Source of the DNA: Elephas maximus indicus
Lineage: Eukaryota > Chordata > Mammalia > Proboscidea > Elephantidae
Assembly (NCBI RefSeq): GCF_024166365.1
Contig: NC_064826.1
Coordinates: forward strand, 58,297,001-58,361,000
Direction: 5' to 3'
Length of the DNA stretch: 64,000 nt
A program made the position numbers and the translations under genes. Shown piece after piece: positions 23,171 to 35,145 of the stretch. How positions within the stretch are numbered: position 1 is the first letter of the stretch; each line of letters opens with the position of its first letter. A model generated the notes under the pieces. That model did no database searches and was not told the DNA's origin. It worked only from the letters and a program-made list of their open reading frames with translations.

Positions 23171-24929
23171 GGCTTTATTATTATTAATAGACTAATAATT
23201 GATTAATTATCCAACTGACTAATAGAGTTTTCAAGTATCTAATTATTGTGACCTTTGTATAAATTTTATAAATTAAGGGTTAATTATGCTTATACAACTG
23301 TGATTATGTAAATTATAAAGCTGATCTGTAGTAGAGTGCAATGATTCTTAAGAAGCTCCCCCTTGAGCCACTTATTTCTATAAGAAGTGGATTTACAGCA
23401 TATGAATTTATCAAAACACAGATGTGAAAACAGCTCAAGTGTGAATTTCTCTCATTTGTAATTCTTTCACATTTATTTCAATATTTTCCTCTTAAGATGC
23501 AGTTTGGCAATCCAATGTAACACACTTGGGCAGTTACCCCAACTATTAAAATTTATTTTCATACTTAAACCTTCAGAGACATCACTGAGCAAACAGAGAC
23601 TACAAAGACAGTAAAAAAATATTAAAACACCATGGTTGGCTTAACAGAAAAAAGTTATTCACAGTGCAGTTATTTCTTATGCAAGTTATAGAAGGTGTGA
23701 GGTTGATAATTGAGTTGGCCACATCTTGATTCACACTGCAATTTCTCCTTGTCCTATCTCCATCTCCTGGGCGGAAACTGAGCTCAGTTTAGCCTCCACT
23801 GCATAACTGGCTCACTTTGGAGCCCCATATCTTGTATCTCTTGATTCTTGTCCTGGGGCTTCTCTGTGACCTGTGCATTCTTAGCAGGCAGATGTGTACA
23901 ACCTGTGGGGCGACTGTAGACCAATGGGAGAAAGGAGCTTTTGGATAACTGCTTCTCCATTTTCATCTTCTGGCAAACAGTACTCACACATTCCATAAGG
24001 CTCCTCAGGAAGTGCCAGTGGAATAGAGCCCGACTAACCAACTGGATTACACACTCTTGTATTGTCTTTCCCACCTTCCCTGGCTTATGCATTCTACCCC
24101 TCACTCTGCTTCCCGGAGTCACTTTCCCAATGAACTATCTGGATACAAGTCTTTGTCACAAGGTCCTCTTGCAAGACAATTCGGGAAAATAAAATGTTTA
24201 TTTACTTTTTTTGTAAGAAGAAAATTTCTCAGGCCTAAGGTCACCATAACTGGAATGACTAAGTAAAAAACAAAAAAATTAGTAATTCTCTAGAAGAGTT
24301 TATTTTTGAACTTGGAAAAATAGGAGTTCATAAAAAATGGAACTTATGCTTACTCTCAACCACAAGGGAGATCAAGTTGAGGGTGTAATTTATGGCAAGT
24401 ACTTAATAAAGAAGGATGTTACACCCATTGAAGATATTTTTGTAACTCAAAATAGCTTGTAAGTTTAAACATGGATTCATTGAGGTAATAAGATTTCTTA
24501 TTCGAAGACTTTAAAAAAGTAGTCTTCTAGTCTTGCCATACTCTTCTCAGATGTAGAATGGAAGAAATAAAGAAAATATAAGAAGGTGGTAAACAGGAAG
24601 TGGCATTATTAAGGGAGTAAAAGACAGGTTAAAATAGTTAAAACAAAACATAGCGGTCTTCTTTCTTCAGCTCTCCACAAACCTCAGGTATGTAGCAGTA
24701 AACACAGCAGGAATATCTCTTGGTTCAGAAAACCTCCAGTATTGGTTTTGCCTCCTATTGAAACATCTCCCAGAAGGGCTCTTGAAAATAGAGCCAAGAG
24801 AGGTAAAATGATCTTACAAGGTGTTGTTTAGGTTAGGGTTAGCAAACAATGATGTAGATGCCAAAGGTGGCAAAGACAGCTGACAAGGCCCTGGTAGCAG
24901 CCATCATCTAGAAGCAAGGCTTCAAACTG
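23171..24929. other. No gene or confident repeat
   Basis: Intron 1 sequence, AT-rich to mixed. Open frames here are short and resemble nothing I know. Confidence 0.4.
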
Positions 24930-25141
24930 GTTCATTCCAGTTTGACCCCTTACTGAGAACTTGCATTTCCACCCCAGATATACTGAATCATAATCTACAT
25001 AAGAATCACCTGGGGATCTTGTTGAAATTCTTATGTATACATAAGAATCGATGGGGGGGATCTTGTTAATCTGTAGATTATGATTCAGTATATCTGGGGC
25101 AGAAATGCAAATTACCAGCAGGGGGTCAAACTGGAATGAAC
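24930..25141. repeat. Long inverted repeat built on a MER5A segment
   Basis: Two ungapped 70-nt arms (24930-24999 and 25072-25141) are reverse complements at 63 of 70 positions. The 72-nt centre holds a perfect 22-bp palindrome (25027-25048). The right arm with its inner flank reads as sense MER5A (GATTCAGTATATCTGGGGCA). Confidence 0.92.
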
Positions 25142-25740
25142 AGATAAGGTGATGGTTGGACAATATGATGATTAAAATTAACATCACTGATCTGCACATG
25201 TGAAGACTGTTGATATGCCATGTGTTTTGTTACATGTATATACCACAGATTTTTTTTACGTCTTTATAATAAATGGATATTGAACTAAAAAAGAAAAATA
25301 CCCGTGGAGCATAGTTCTACTCTGGCACACATGATTTGGAGTCAACTCCTAGACAACTGCTAGGAGCGGGTCAGAAAGAGTCTTGCTCATCATCTCCCTC
25401 TGTCTGCAGAACCCACCCTAGGTATTGGGAACCTGAGGCATAAGGAAGCATTTTTCTGGAATGGTCGTAACTGGGAATCTCCTGAGGCTTGTTAGGGCCA
25501 GTCTGGCTTGTGTGTTTTACTTTTCTCACCTACAGAAGCGAAAAAGCATATAAGTATTTATTTACATAATACATTTATAGAAGAAAAAGGAAAGAAAATC
25601 AGAGAGACCCAGACCACTTCCAGTTTTTGAGGATTCCAGCAAAATAAAAACTTGGAAATGTCAAACCAGGATGTTTTTATGCCTTTTTTATGCAGTATAT
25701 TTTAAATATACTTAACAAATCAATACCTTAAAAACAAAAA
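25142..25740. other. No gene or confident repeat
   Basis: AT-rich intron 1 sequence next to the inverted repeat; nothing recognised. Confidence 0.35.
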
Positions 25741-25948
25741 CATAAAGCCCTTTTATTTGAAATATATATAGATTCATAGGAAGTTGTAAAGATAGTATGG
25801 AGAGGTCCCTGTGTATCCTTCATCCAGCTTTTCCTAATGGTTATATTTTATATAACTATAGTACAATATCAAAACCAAAAATTTGAATTGGTACAATGCG
25901 TGTATGTAGTTCTATGTTGTTTTATCATGTATATATAATTTTTTTTTT

Positions 25949-26087
25949 TTATATGGGTTTCCAAAGCTTTAAATCTTTATGGAAGCAGACTGCCATATCT
26001 TTCTTCAGTGGAGCAGCTGATGGGTTCAAACTGCTGACCTTTTGGTTAGCAGCCGAATGCTAAAACACTGCATCACCAGGGCTCCCT
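25949..26087 (-). mobile_element. AfroSINE inside L1M
   Basis: Antisense body and head (GGTTCAAACTGCTGACCTTTTGG; the minus strand begins GGAGCCCTGGTGATGCAGTG). Confidence 0.85.
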
Positions 26088-26429
26088 ATAGATTCATGTA
26101 AACACTACTGCAATCAGCATACAGAAACATTCCATCACTACAAAGACCTCCCTTGTGCTACCCCTTTTCAGCATACCTGCTTCCCTCATTCCCCTACCAT
26201 CCCTAATCCCTGGCAACCACTAATCTGTTCTCTATCTCTATAATATTGTCACTTATCCATGGATTGGGATTGGCTTTTTTTTTCCACTCAGCGTAATGCC
26301 CTTGAGATCTATCTACATTGTTTGTGTATCAGTAGTTCATTCCTTATTATTGCTGGGTAGTATTCAGTGGTATGGATCTATCAGTTTGTTTAACCATTCA
26401 TCTACTTTGGACATTTTGGTTGTTTTCAC

Positions 26430-26620
26430 TTTTCGTTGTTGTTAGGTGCCTTTGAGTTGGTTCTGACTGATAGCAACCCTATGTGCAATAGAAGGAAACA
26501 CTGTCTGGTCCTGTGCCATCCTCATGATTGTTGTTATACTTAAGCCCATTGTTGCAGCCACTGTGTCAGTTCATCTTGTTGCTTGCCTTTCTCTTTTGCT
26601 GATCCTCTGCTTTCCGGTTT
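26430..26620 (-). mobile_element. RTE 3' fragment inside L1M
   Basis: Reverse of the RTE 3' end (GTTGTTGTTAGGTGCCTTTGAG; CCCATTGTTGCAGCCACTGT; TTTTGCTGATCCTCTGCTTT). L1M motif order continues on both sides. Confidence 0.85.
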
Positions 26621-27159
26621 TTAGCTTTTACAAATAAAGCTTCTATGAACATTCACGTACAGGTTTTTGTGTGAATAAAGTTTCTTTTCTCTGGGATAAT
26701 AGCCCAGGAGTGTGACTGCTGGGTCATATGGTATTTGCTTAGTTTTATAAGAAACTGTCACACTGTTTTTCAGAGTGACTGTACCATTTTACATTCCTAC
26801 CAGCAATGTATGAGTGATCCAGTTTCTCTGCATCCTTACCAGCGTTTGGTGTTGTCACTACATATTTTTATGTTAGTCATTCTGATATGCCATTGTGGTT
26901 TTAATTTGCATTTCCCTAATGGCTAATCGTGTCATCTTCTTGTCCTCTTTGGTGAAAGACCTTCATTTTTTTTTTCCATTTTAAATTGGATTTTTTAAAA
27001 ATAGTTTTGAGACTTTATTTATTTTAGATATGAGTCCTTTGTTAAAGTACATGGTTTTCAAATATTTTCTACCAGTCTGTAGCTTGGCTTTTCCATTATC
27101 TTAGAAGAGTCCTTCACAGAACAAAAGTATTTAATTTGATGAAGTCCAATTAAAAAAAT

Positions 27160-27886
27160 TTTTTTTTTAATTGTCTTAGGCTGGGTTCTCTAGAGAAGCA
27201 AAAGAAGTAAAGCATATAAATGTATATATATAACCAAACTCGTTGCTGTCGGGTCAATTCTGACTCATAGTGACCCCAAAGAACTGCCCCATATGGTTTC
27301 CAAGGAGCAGCTGGTGGATTTGAACTGCTGACTTTTGGTCAGCAGCTAAACTCTTAACTGCTGTGCCACCACAGAGAGATTTATATTAAAGAAATGGCTC
27401 ATGTGGTTGTAGAGGCTGGAATGTCCCAAGTCTGTGAGTCAGGCTGGAGGCTTCTCCTGATACACGTAGCTACAGGGGCTGGCAAACCCAAGACTGGGAA
27501 GTCAGACAGCAGAGCTCTGGCTCACAGCCTGCAAAGATGGATGAATTCCAAGATCTGCAGGCAAGACAGCAAGTAAACTGCTAGCTCAAGTCCCAAGAAC
27601 TGGAGGTCAGATGAACAGGAGCTGGCTGCAGGATCCAGAGTGTGCAAAAGCCCACAAGCCTTGCCAGAAAGTCCACCTATGGTGGACTCAGGCCATACCC
27701 CCAAGGAAACTCCAGTTCAACTTATTGGCTACTCATAGCAGATCCTATTATGGAGATGATCATATTATATCAAATCTCATCATGGAGGTGATCACATTAT
27801 TATAAGACTGCCAAACTACATCATAACTGCCAAGCCACTGAGAATCATGGCCCAGCCAGGATGACACATAACCTTAATGATTACAC
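27160..27886 (-). mobile_element. LTR-like element inside L1M
   Basis: It begins TCTTAGGCTGGGTTCTCTAG and ends GGCCCAGCCAGGATGACACATAA, the borders of a common mammalian LTR type read in reverse. L1M resumes with CCAATTTATTGATTTTTT; CCAATT flanks both sides. The family (MaLR/ERVL type) is not certain. An AfroSINE lies inside. Confidence 0.6.
27230..27372 (-). mobile_element. AfroSINE inside the LTR-like element
   Basis: CCAAACTCGTTGCTGTCGGG, then GACTCATAGTGACCCC and a head ending GCTGTGCCACC, in antisense order. Confidence 0.87.
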
Positions 27887-28320
27887 CAATTTATTGATTT
27901 TTTTTCTTTTATGGATTATATTTTGATGTTATATCTAAGAATTCTTCACCAGTCCTTAGGTCCTGAATATTTTCTCCTAAAAGTTTTATGTTTCTACATT
28001 TTGCATTTAAGCTCATGATCCATTTTGAGTTAATTTTTATACAAAATGAAAAGTTTAGGTCAAGGTTCATTTTTTGCTTATGAATAGCCAACTGCTCCTC
28101 CACCATTTGTTGAAAAGACTGTCTTTTCATTGAATTGCTTTTTTGCATTTGTCAAAAATCAATTGTCCATATGTGTGTGGCTCTATTTCTAGATTATTCT
28201 GTTCCATTAATCTATGTGTTTATTACTCTGCTAATACCACAGTCTTGATGACTATTACTACATAGTCTTAAAATTGAGTAGTTATTTCACCCACTTTATT
28301 CTTTTTCAAAACTAATTTTT

Positions 28321-29600
28321 CACAGTGGTTTTTCAAGAGTTTTACCTATGTAGTTCCTTTTTCTTTCTATAAATTTTTGAATAAACTTGTCTGTTTATTA
28401 AAAAATCATATTTTAAATGCTTATACTTAAAAAAATCAATGCTTAAAAATATTCTAAAAATACAGTGCAACCTAGTTGTTTTGTTTAGGAGATAATTACA
28501 GGCTGTATTAAAGTATTAATTCAGACTAAAGCATAGTAGTAGTATCCAGATATCTGATAAGTAGACAAAAATTTTAAGTTATATGATGGTCTTCCTTCAA
28601 TCTTAGTAGTATATTCCTGTGACTATATGCATAGGCCTCATTTAGGGAATGAATCAAAATCAAATTTTGGAGTTCTTTGTGTATCCGCAGCCCAGGGCCA
28701 AGTGACCCTTCTGTCCCTCCCCTCGTCCTGAAAAGAGATCCTGTTCTCCATTCATCGTAAGAAAACAAGGATCAGCAATTTAACCCTTCTAAAAGGTGAG
28801 TATTTTTTGTCTTATACTTGGAAAATGGGCCACCTGTTTTCCTCAAAGATTTTGTAGAATAAAGAGAAAAATATATAAATATTAATGTATGTAATACATT
28901 TATAGAAGAGAAAGGATGAAAATCTATTCCTGATGAAGATGGGCCTGGAAGGAAAAATTAGCTCCCATGACTTCATTTTATTTCTTTTATTTTGAGAAAT
29001 CCATAGAAAATACAAATTAAAATAAAAAATCCTTTAAAGACTATTCCTTAGTTATATACATTAGGAGGCTTACTTGTTTCTTAACTCATACAATCTTACA
29101 TATTTTACAAACCAAAATGCCAAAAGTGTTTAATATACAAAAGCTTCGTATATTAAACATATATAAAAATACCTGTAAAGACAAATCTCTCATCACCCAA
29201 CATTCAGTGCTTAGTAATGAAATGGTGTGCTGAGATCCATCATAAGATCATTACTAAGCAAAGAAGGAACCATCTATGAAGAATGGATTGAAGAGTATGG
29301 AAGGAGAGGGAACATGATGGAAGTATAGACAGACATTGTCCTGGAACTCATTCCCATCTTGGTCCAATCATTGAAACAACTTCTTAGCATCATTAAGGTT
29401 TATAAAAGTGCAAATATCTTTGCAAAGGGTTACACTATAAAGCAGTTTTTTTTTTTTTTTGACTGCTTCCTTTTTTTTTGCACATGAGGAAAACAATCGG
29501 TTGACTAAGCAGTTCCAGAACTGTTAGTATTCATTAAACAAGAAGGACATGAGGCCAGAAAGCAAACTGTTCATTTCCTCTCAAACACATTTCACAAGTA
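28321..29600. other. No gene; two short hairpins
   Basis: AT-rich intron 1 sequence. Perfect inverted repeats lie at 29127-29159 (12-bp stem, 9-base loop) and 29208-29260 (13-bp stem, 27-base loop). A T-run is at 29446-29460. Confidence 0.4.
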
Positions 29601-31850
29601 TCACAGAAACTCACAACACACACAACATGGGCTGGTTTTCAATACATAGAAAGTCCAAGCAAGAAGCGTGAGTAGAGACGATCGACAGGGGTCAGACCTG
29701 AAGCAGTGCTCCACGAAGCTTGAGTCTGTCCTGTCCAACATTCACCCTGGCCCCTTACACATTGTCCCTGAAGTTCATTGCCCTCTGTCAGATTTAAGTC
29801 CGAGCACCTCTTTTCTGCTCATTTTACAAGCCCTTATTCTTCTAAGTGGCTTCTTATTCTAAGGTGGCTAATCCATAAACAGAAATCCAGGCAGCTCCAA
29901 ATCCACTTGCCCAGCTGTTTCACATAGCATCTCCACAAGGTAGGTCCCTGCTCAAGTTCTATACTGGAAGTTTCCATTGCTGTCAAGGAACTCTCCCTCC
30001 CTCTGTACTACTTTACTGCTGAAGATCAAGTTCTGGTCACTTGGCTCCTCTTCTTCAACTTCTCCAGTTTCTTATTGCTTGGTAATCCGTCACTGTCAGT
30101 TCCTCCTGTGCCCTCACAATCACTGGTGGGGTACTTCTGGAACTCCAGCTGATGACCTGGGGCTGCAGTTACAGGCACAAATAGATCTCCTTTATTCCTC
30201 CCAGGGTCTGGATTCCTTCACTCCTTCCCTTCTGTCTCCTCGGTGTATTTGTACTATGAGTGTTCAACTCTATCACTTTCAAAGCTGTGCTGCAACTCTG
30301 GCCTTTGGATGAGACTTTACCCCCTGGCATCTGCAAAGAGCCTGATAGAGAATGGCCTGCAGAGAACAGCTTCATGGTATTCCCAGAGGTCTGAATCTGC
30401 CGGAGCGAGTGAGCAAGCCCAGCCTGCTTAAGAACTTTTTAATCCTGTTTCAGTTTTAGCACCAACGTGGGTATACACTTGCTTTTTAAAAACCTTCAGA
30501 TCACATGGTGCTGACATCAAAGACTTCGGCCAATCTGGAAACTGACCAAGACTCTACACATTCCTTATGTACATACTGGAGTTGCCCCACAGCTTCCCGC
30601 TGTCAGGGTCCCAGGTGGGGCACCTGGTGCCTCCATTTGTCTCTGAATTTTCTGGAGCCGGATTGCTTTTTTCTGTTGTTTCAGGGCTCTGAGAGAGACA
30701 ACGAATAGCAAAGGCCATGTGTGGAAGCAAGACAGGTGACTGCAAAACCTCAGGCTAAATCAAGAAGCAGAGAGCCCTCTTCTTTTTGTAAGCAAGGGCA
30801 ACTGGGCCATGTCAGCCAGCTTAGACCTGCTCTGTCTAAAACCCCAGAAATCTAACACCTAAAACAACTGGTGGCATAATGGTTAAGAGCGTGGCTGCTA
30901 ACCAAAAGGTCAGCAGTTTGAATCCACCAACTGCTCCTTGGAAACCCTACGGGGCAATTCTACTCTGTCCTATAGTGTCACTATGAGTCAGAACTGACTG
31001 GCAGTACTTAACAACAACAACAAAGAACAATAATGGCCCCCGAAGCAAGCTGAACTCTAAACAAGTGATGAAGTATGTCATTAGTGTTGCCCCATTAGGG
31101 TCTATGCCCTGGAGCAGTCGTGCCAATGAAACATACTCCAAGTCAGAAAGAGAGAGAATGTTCATCAGGAGGTGACACCAACAGAGAGTCCTCTTCATGG
31201 AGTCCTGAAAGGTAGTTTCTACATCAGAGCTTATATATCATTTTTATAAGGGTTACATAGTATCTTCAGGAACATAGCCCACAGATGGTCGGATAAGTAT
31301 ACATCACAAGACAATTACAAGAAACTATTAGACTAAAGTTATGCATGCCAGAAGTCTGGACTCTAACTGAGATAAGGACCGAGGAAAAAAGAAAGTTACA
31401 GACCAAAATTGCCAGGCAGCCTTCCTAGCTGCTGCCTTGCAGGCTGAAGGCCATTCTCCAAAAGAACAAAGAAAAGGAGGGAGATCAAGGGCGCAAGAGC
31501 TGAGAAGTTCCCACACCCCTTTGGAAAGAGACCAGTGTAGCTGGTGTAATAAAAAAGGACATTGACAGTGAGAGTGCACAAAATACCAAGCTAAAAAAAC
31601 TTATAGGTTACTTAGAGTATCATTATGGTGTTAGTTATGTCAACCTGTATTTATAAAAACAAACCAAACGCAAACATCTCTCAAGGCGATTCTAATGCAC
31701 ACCAGGGTCAAGAACCAATGAAAATGGTAAAAGGGAAAGGTATCTTTTTGGAGAGGGATGATGGGAGTGGGGGAGGGGAGCAGAGGGCAAATGGAGTTTT
31801 GATGAGGAGGTTGTAAAGCACTGCAGAAAACTTTACAAGGTTTTTTTTTT
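29600..31850. other. Unclassified block richer in G+C than its flanks
   Basis: About 2.2 kb of mixed-composition sequence with many short open frames on both strands, none resembling a known protein. It contains an AfroSINE (30860-31025). It may be an unrecognised afrotherian LTR/ERV or unique DNA; I cannot tell. Confidence 0.3.
30860..31025 (+). mobile_element. AfroSINE
   Basis: Head ACTGGTGGCATAATGGTTAAG, B-box AGTTTGAATCC, tail AGTGTCACTATGAGTCAGAA, then AACAACAACAAC. Confidence 0.88.
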
Positions 31851-33055
31851 TTTCTTAAATTTCACCTGCTTGATGATTTTCCCCCTAAGTAATTGGCTGA
31901 GGCTGAGAGGCCAGACTTCCTCTCTTTCTGTAAACCAGAGGTGAAAGCAGTACGCTTGAGTGTGCAGGCCCCACCAGAGAGGGAATCCGGGGATACCAGA
32001 GCTCAAGACTTAGCGTGGGACTGCAGGGTAAGTTTTGCTGTATAATTGTCTCAAAGAAACCTTGAAGAGCTGTTTTCCATAAGCCAAAAAGTTATAGTTT
32101 GATGAAATCTACACAGAAATCCACTGTGGTGCTCCTTAGTAGCAGCTCTCACAGAGTACAGCACAATATCTAGTTTATGATTTCAGTGAAACCATTATTA
32201 AAGACATTCTGCCCCTTCCTCTACTAAAGATTTCAACTGTGAATTCTGAAATGATTGCTCTCACAAGCATCTGAATTCCTCAGACTCCAGCCCCTCTGGA
32301 AACACACGCATACCCATTGGTGTTGTAGCACACAAATCCAGTCAGTTATCTAGCTTGGCACTTTCCAGGGAGTTAGGCTGCAAACATTTCAAATTGTAAG
32401 ATGTGGCAGGATTTTTCAGGTTACTCGTAAACAGGGATTTTAAAAAAACCATCCTTCTGTTTTATTATTCCTTCTGAATTTCAACCTGAAAGCCCTAGAT
32501 GACTTGACAACGGATTTGTAATGAGGCCCTTCAGTCAAATGTTTTCTTTCATCACAAGGAACAAGGACACGAGGGAGTTATGCAACTATGACAGCCTTTT
32601 TGTGATTCAGAGCATTTGTTCTAATACATCCCAGGCACAACTGGAAAGCAACAAATACATTTAAAAAAAAAAAAACCTTACATTAATATGTGAATCCATC
32701 CAATTTATTCCCTGAGCTATTTCTGTATTTAGCAAGATCAGGGCCCTTTAGGGGAAACAAACATGTTGACATTTTAAGGGCATATTCTTTTACTGACAGA
32801 TATGTATCACTGTAACAAAATCAGAAGACCTTGGTTTAAAAAGACCACCGATTAGAGATTATAAAAAATTTACTGTGCCCATAATCAACGAGTTTCCTAT
32901 TAGTTTTTTTTAGAACAGTTCAATATTTAGACTATACATGAGTTATTTGAAAGTGTAAAAATATATTTTTTATTTTATCCTTGTAGTTAGAAGTAGCTCT
33001 GTTTGAAAGAGTAGTTTCTTACTGGGGATGTTTATGCATAGATTTTCCTTTTTTT
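31851..33055. other. No gene or confident repeat
   Basis: Intron 1 sequence without recognisable elements, apart from T- and A-runs near 31,842 and 32,661. Confidence 0.35.
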
Positions 33056-33059
33056 AAAT

Positions 33060-33457
33060 ATACACATTAACACATTCCTTTAGCAAATATTTATTGATTG
33101 CGTACTATGTACCAGGCAGTATTTTGTATGTTGAAGATTAAGAGGCGAAGAATACAAATATCGTACAGAGTTTAAAGGACTAACTACTTGGCAAGTGCCA
33201 AACCAGATCTCTGAATTTGTGTGCTACAAAAATGATACATACGTATGTATGTGCATTCTCGTGAGAAAGTTGGAGAACGCACACATAAATAATAAATAAG
33301 ATGATTTCAGATGGTGGTGAGTGCTCTGAAGAATACAGAACAAGTTAATGGAATAGAAAATGTTGGAGGGTTAGGGTCAGTCTATTTTAGAGAGGTGGTT
33401 AACATAAGTCTCTTTGAGTAGGTGCCAGTGAAGCTGTCAGGTTTAGAAAACAAGTCG
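33060..33457 (-). mobile_element. L2 fragment, antisense
   Basis: AGCAAATATTTATTGATTGC, ACTATGTACCAGGCAGT and TTTCAGATGGTGGTGAGTGC are L2 3' motifs in reverse. Confidence 0.7.
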
Positions 33458-33622
33458 GGACACCCAGCTAAATTTGAATTTTAGATAAACAATATTATTA
33501 ATATTTTTTAGTATAAGTATGTCACATGCAATATTTGGGATACAGTTATACTAAAATTTTTTCATTGTTTATCTGAAGTTAAAATTCAACAGGGTGTCCT
33601 TATTTTATCTGTCATCTCTAAA
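33437..33622. mobile_element. Palindromic MITE-like element in L2
   Basis: GGACACCC at 33458 and GGGTGTCC at 33599 close a near-palindrome: arms of about 55 bases (AAATTTGAATTTTAGATAAAC against its reverse complement) around a centre with GTATAAGTATGTCACATGC. I recall the same palindrome as a common mammalian repeat, but not its name. It interrupts the L2 motif order. Confidence 0.7.
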
Positions 33623-34054
33623 ATTGAGGTGTAAAGGTGAGAAGGAGCTTGCTAGGTGAGTAGCTTTCCGAGCAGAAGGGGAATATATTAGCCATGTGAA
33701 TAGTTAATAGTGCAAGTGTATTAAACATGATAGTGAAGGGCCACCATTTTTAAAAATACTTAATAACAGCCCAAATTGCAACCAGATTAGTAAAAAGCTA
33801 TTACTGACACTTCAGAATAAATGTATGGTTGTGTCATATGAAATGGAAGATTACTAGGTGCTGTAATATATTTGTACATCTTTTTAACTAAGTAGAAAAT
33901 AGAAGTATGTAGTCAGAGGAGCAGGGTTGGGTGGGAAAGAAACTTCAAGCTTGTGTATTAGCATCCATTTCTAATTGAATACCAATAAGCATGAAGATAA
34001 ACCCTTCAAAATTAAAATATAATTCAATGGGAAATTTTAATTGCCATTACACCA

Positions 34055-34200
34055 AACCTGTATTTTGTAAAGACGGATACACCTTTACTCAGAGTGGAGA
34101 GAAACTTGAGTTAAAGAAACTTGTCCACAGTCATTTATTAGACACCACATCTAATATCTTCTCACAAATCCATATTGCTTCCCATTCTCTTTAGTACCAC
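34055..34200 (-). mobile_element. MIR fragment, antisense
   Basis: TTTTGTAAAGACGGATACAC, AAGAAACTTGTCCACAGTC and the AATATCTTCTCACAAATCC end follow the reverse MIR order. Confidence 0.5.
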
Positions 34201-34800
34201 AACAGATTAAAAATTTGAGCAATCACAGAGCATGATAAATCATCGTTTTGTGATTCGCAAAATAAGTACTAGTAACTGCTGAAGTTACTAATGGCCAGGC
34301 TAACACAAATTTGTAAATTAAAGCTCTCTTTCTAAATAATGGAACCCCTGCAGGTTGGTTGCTAAAAAATTGGTTAGTTGGTTCAATTGTTTTGTGAGCA
34401 AATGCTATCTATTTTAACAACTTACTTTATGAATGATTAGTTTTTATGCTAGTCAACAGTATAAAACAAAACAATAATCTTAATTTGCACAGTTTCATCA
34501 AGTTACAAGAGCATAACTAAATGTTATATTAATATTTTATTTATTTAATATTAAAACCTTTTTTTAACATTAAAAACTTTTATATTAATGTTCTGTGGAG
34601 ATTAATACTACTACATGAGCTGCTTAGAACTAGCTATGATATGTGTTGCAACAGAAGTGATTCTGTTAGTAACATTTCACTACGACTCAGTGAATTCAGA
34701 AGAGTGAGGTAAAAGATCTGTATTATCTGTTTTAATTGTACTTTAGGAAAGCATTTATTTATAACTTGAGTTCATTGGTGAAATTCTATATTTAGCCTAT

Positions 34801-35088
34801 GTTGTTACTGTTAGCTGCCATCCAGTCAACCGGATGAGTCCACAATGGGATCACACCTTTGTGATCCATAGTGTTTTCATTGGCTGATTTTTGGAAGCTC
34901 ACCAGGCCTTTCTTCCTAGTCTGTCTTAGTCTAGAAACTCTGCTGAAACCTGTCCAGCATCATAGCAGCACACAAGCCTCCAATGACAGACATATGGTGG
35001 CCATCTAGAGGGTGTATTGGCAGGAAATTGAACCTGGGTCTCCTGCATGGAAGGCAAGAATTCTACCACTGAACCGCCACTGTCCTCT
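34801..35088 (-). mobile_element. SINE with a tRNA-Gly-derived head
   Basis: On the minus strand, 35085-35013 reads as a tRNA-Gly-like unit: GGTTCAGTGGTAGAATTC (A-box and D-arm), a TTCCATG anticodon loop, and GGTTCAATTTCC (B-box). The rest runs to a GTTAGCTGCCATCCAGTC region (reversed as written), like the AfroSINE/RTE tail. This head differs from the common AfroSINE head in the window. Confidence 0.8.
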
Positions 35089-35145
35089 ATTTAGCCTACA
35101 TAAATATAAATTTATATCTTTATATATGGTATATAATATAATAAG

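Larger units (their letters stand above)
25745..28320 (-). mobile_element. L1M, antisense, with nested insertions
   Basis: A long series of antisense L1M 3' and ORF2 motifs (GAGAGGTCCCTGTGTATCCT; CCTGGCAACCACTAATCTGT; TTTTGTGTGAATAAAGTTTC; ATTTTGAGTTAATTTTTATAC). It is interrupted by an AfroSINE (25949-26087), an RTE piece (26430-26620) and an LTR-like block (27160-27886). Confidence 0.85.

Noticed and set aside
29977..31581. Cluster of short open frames on both strands
   Set aside because: No homology recognised and no consistent frame; treated as an unclassified block only.
35013..35085. Functional tRNA-Gly gene on the minus strand
   Set aside because: The acceptor stem is degraded and it is joined to a SINE body and RTE-like tail.
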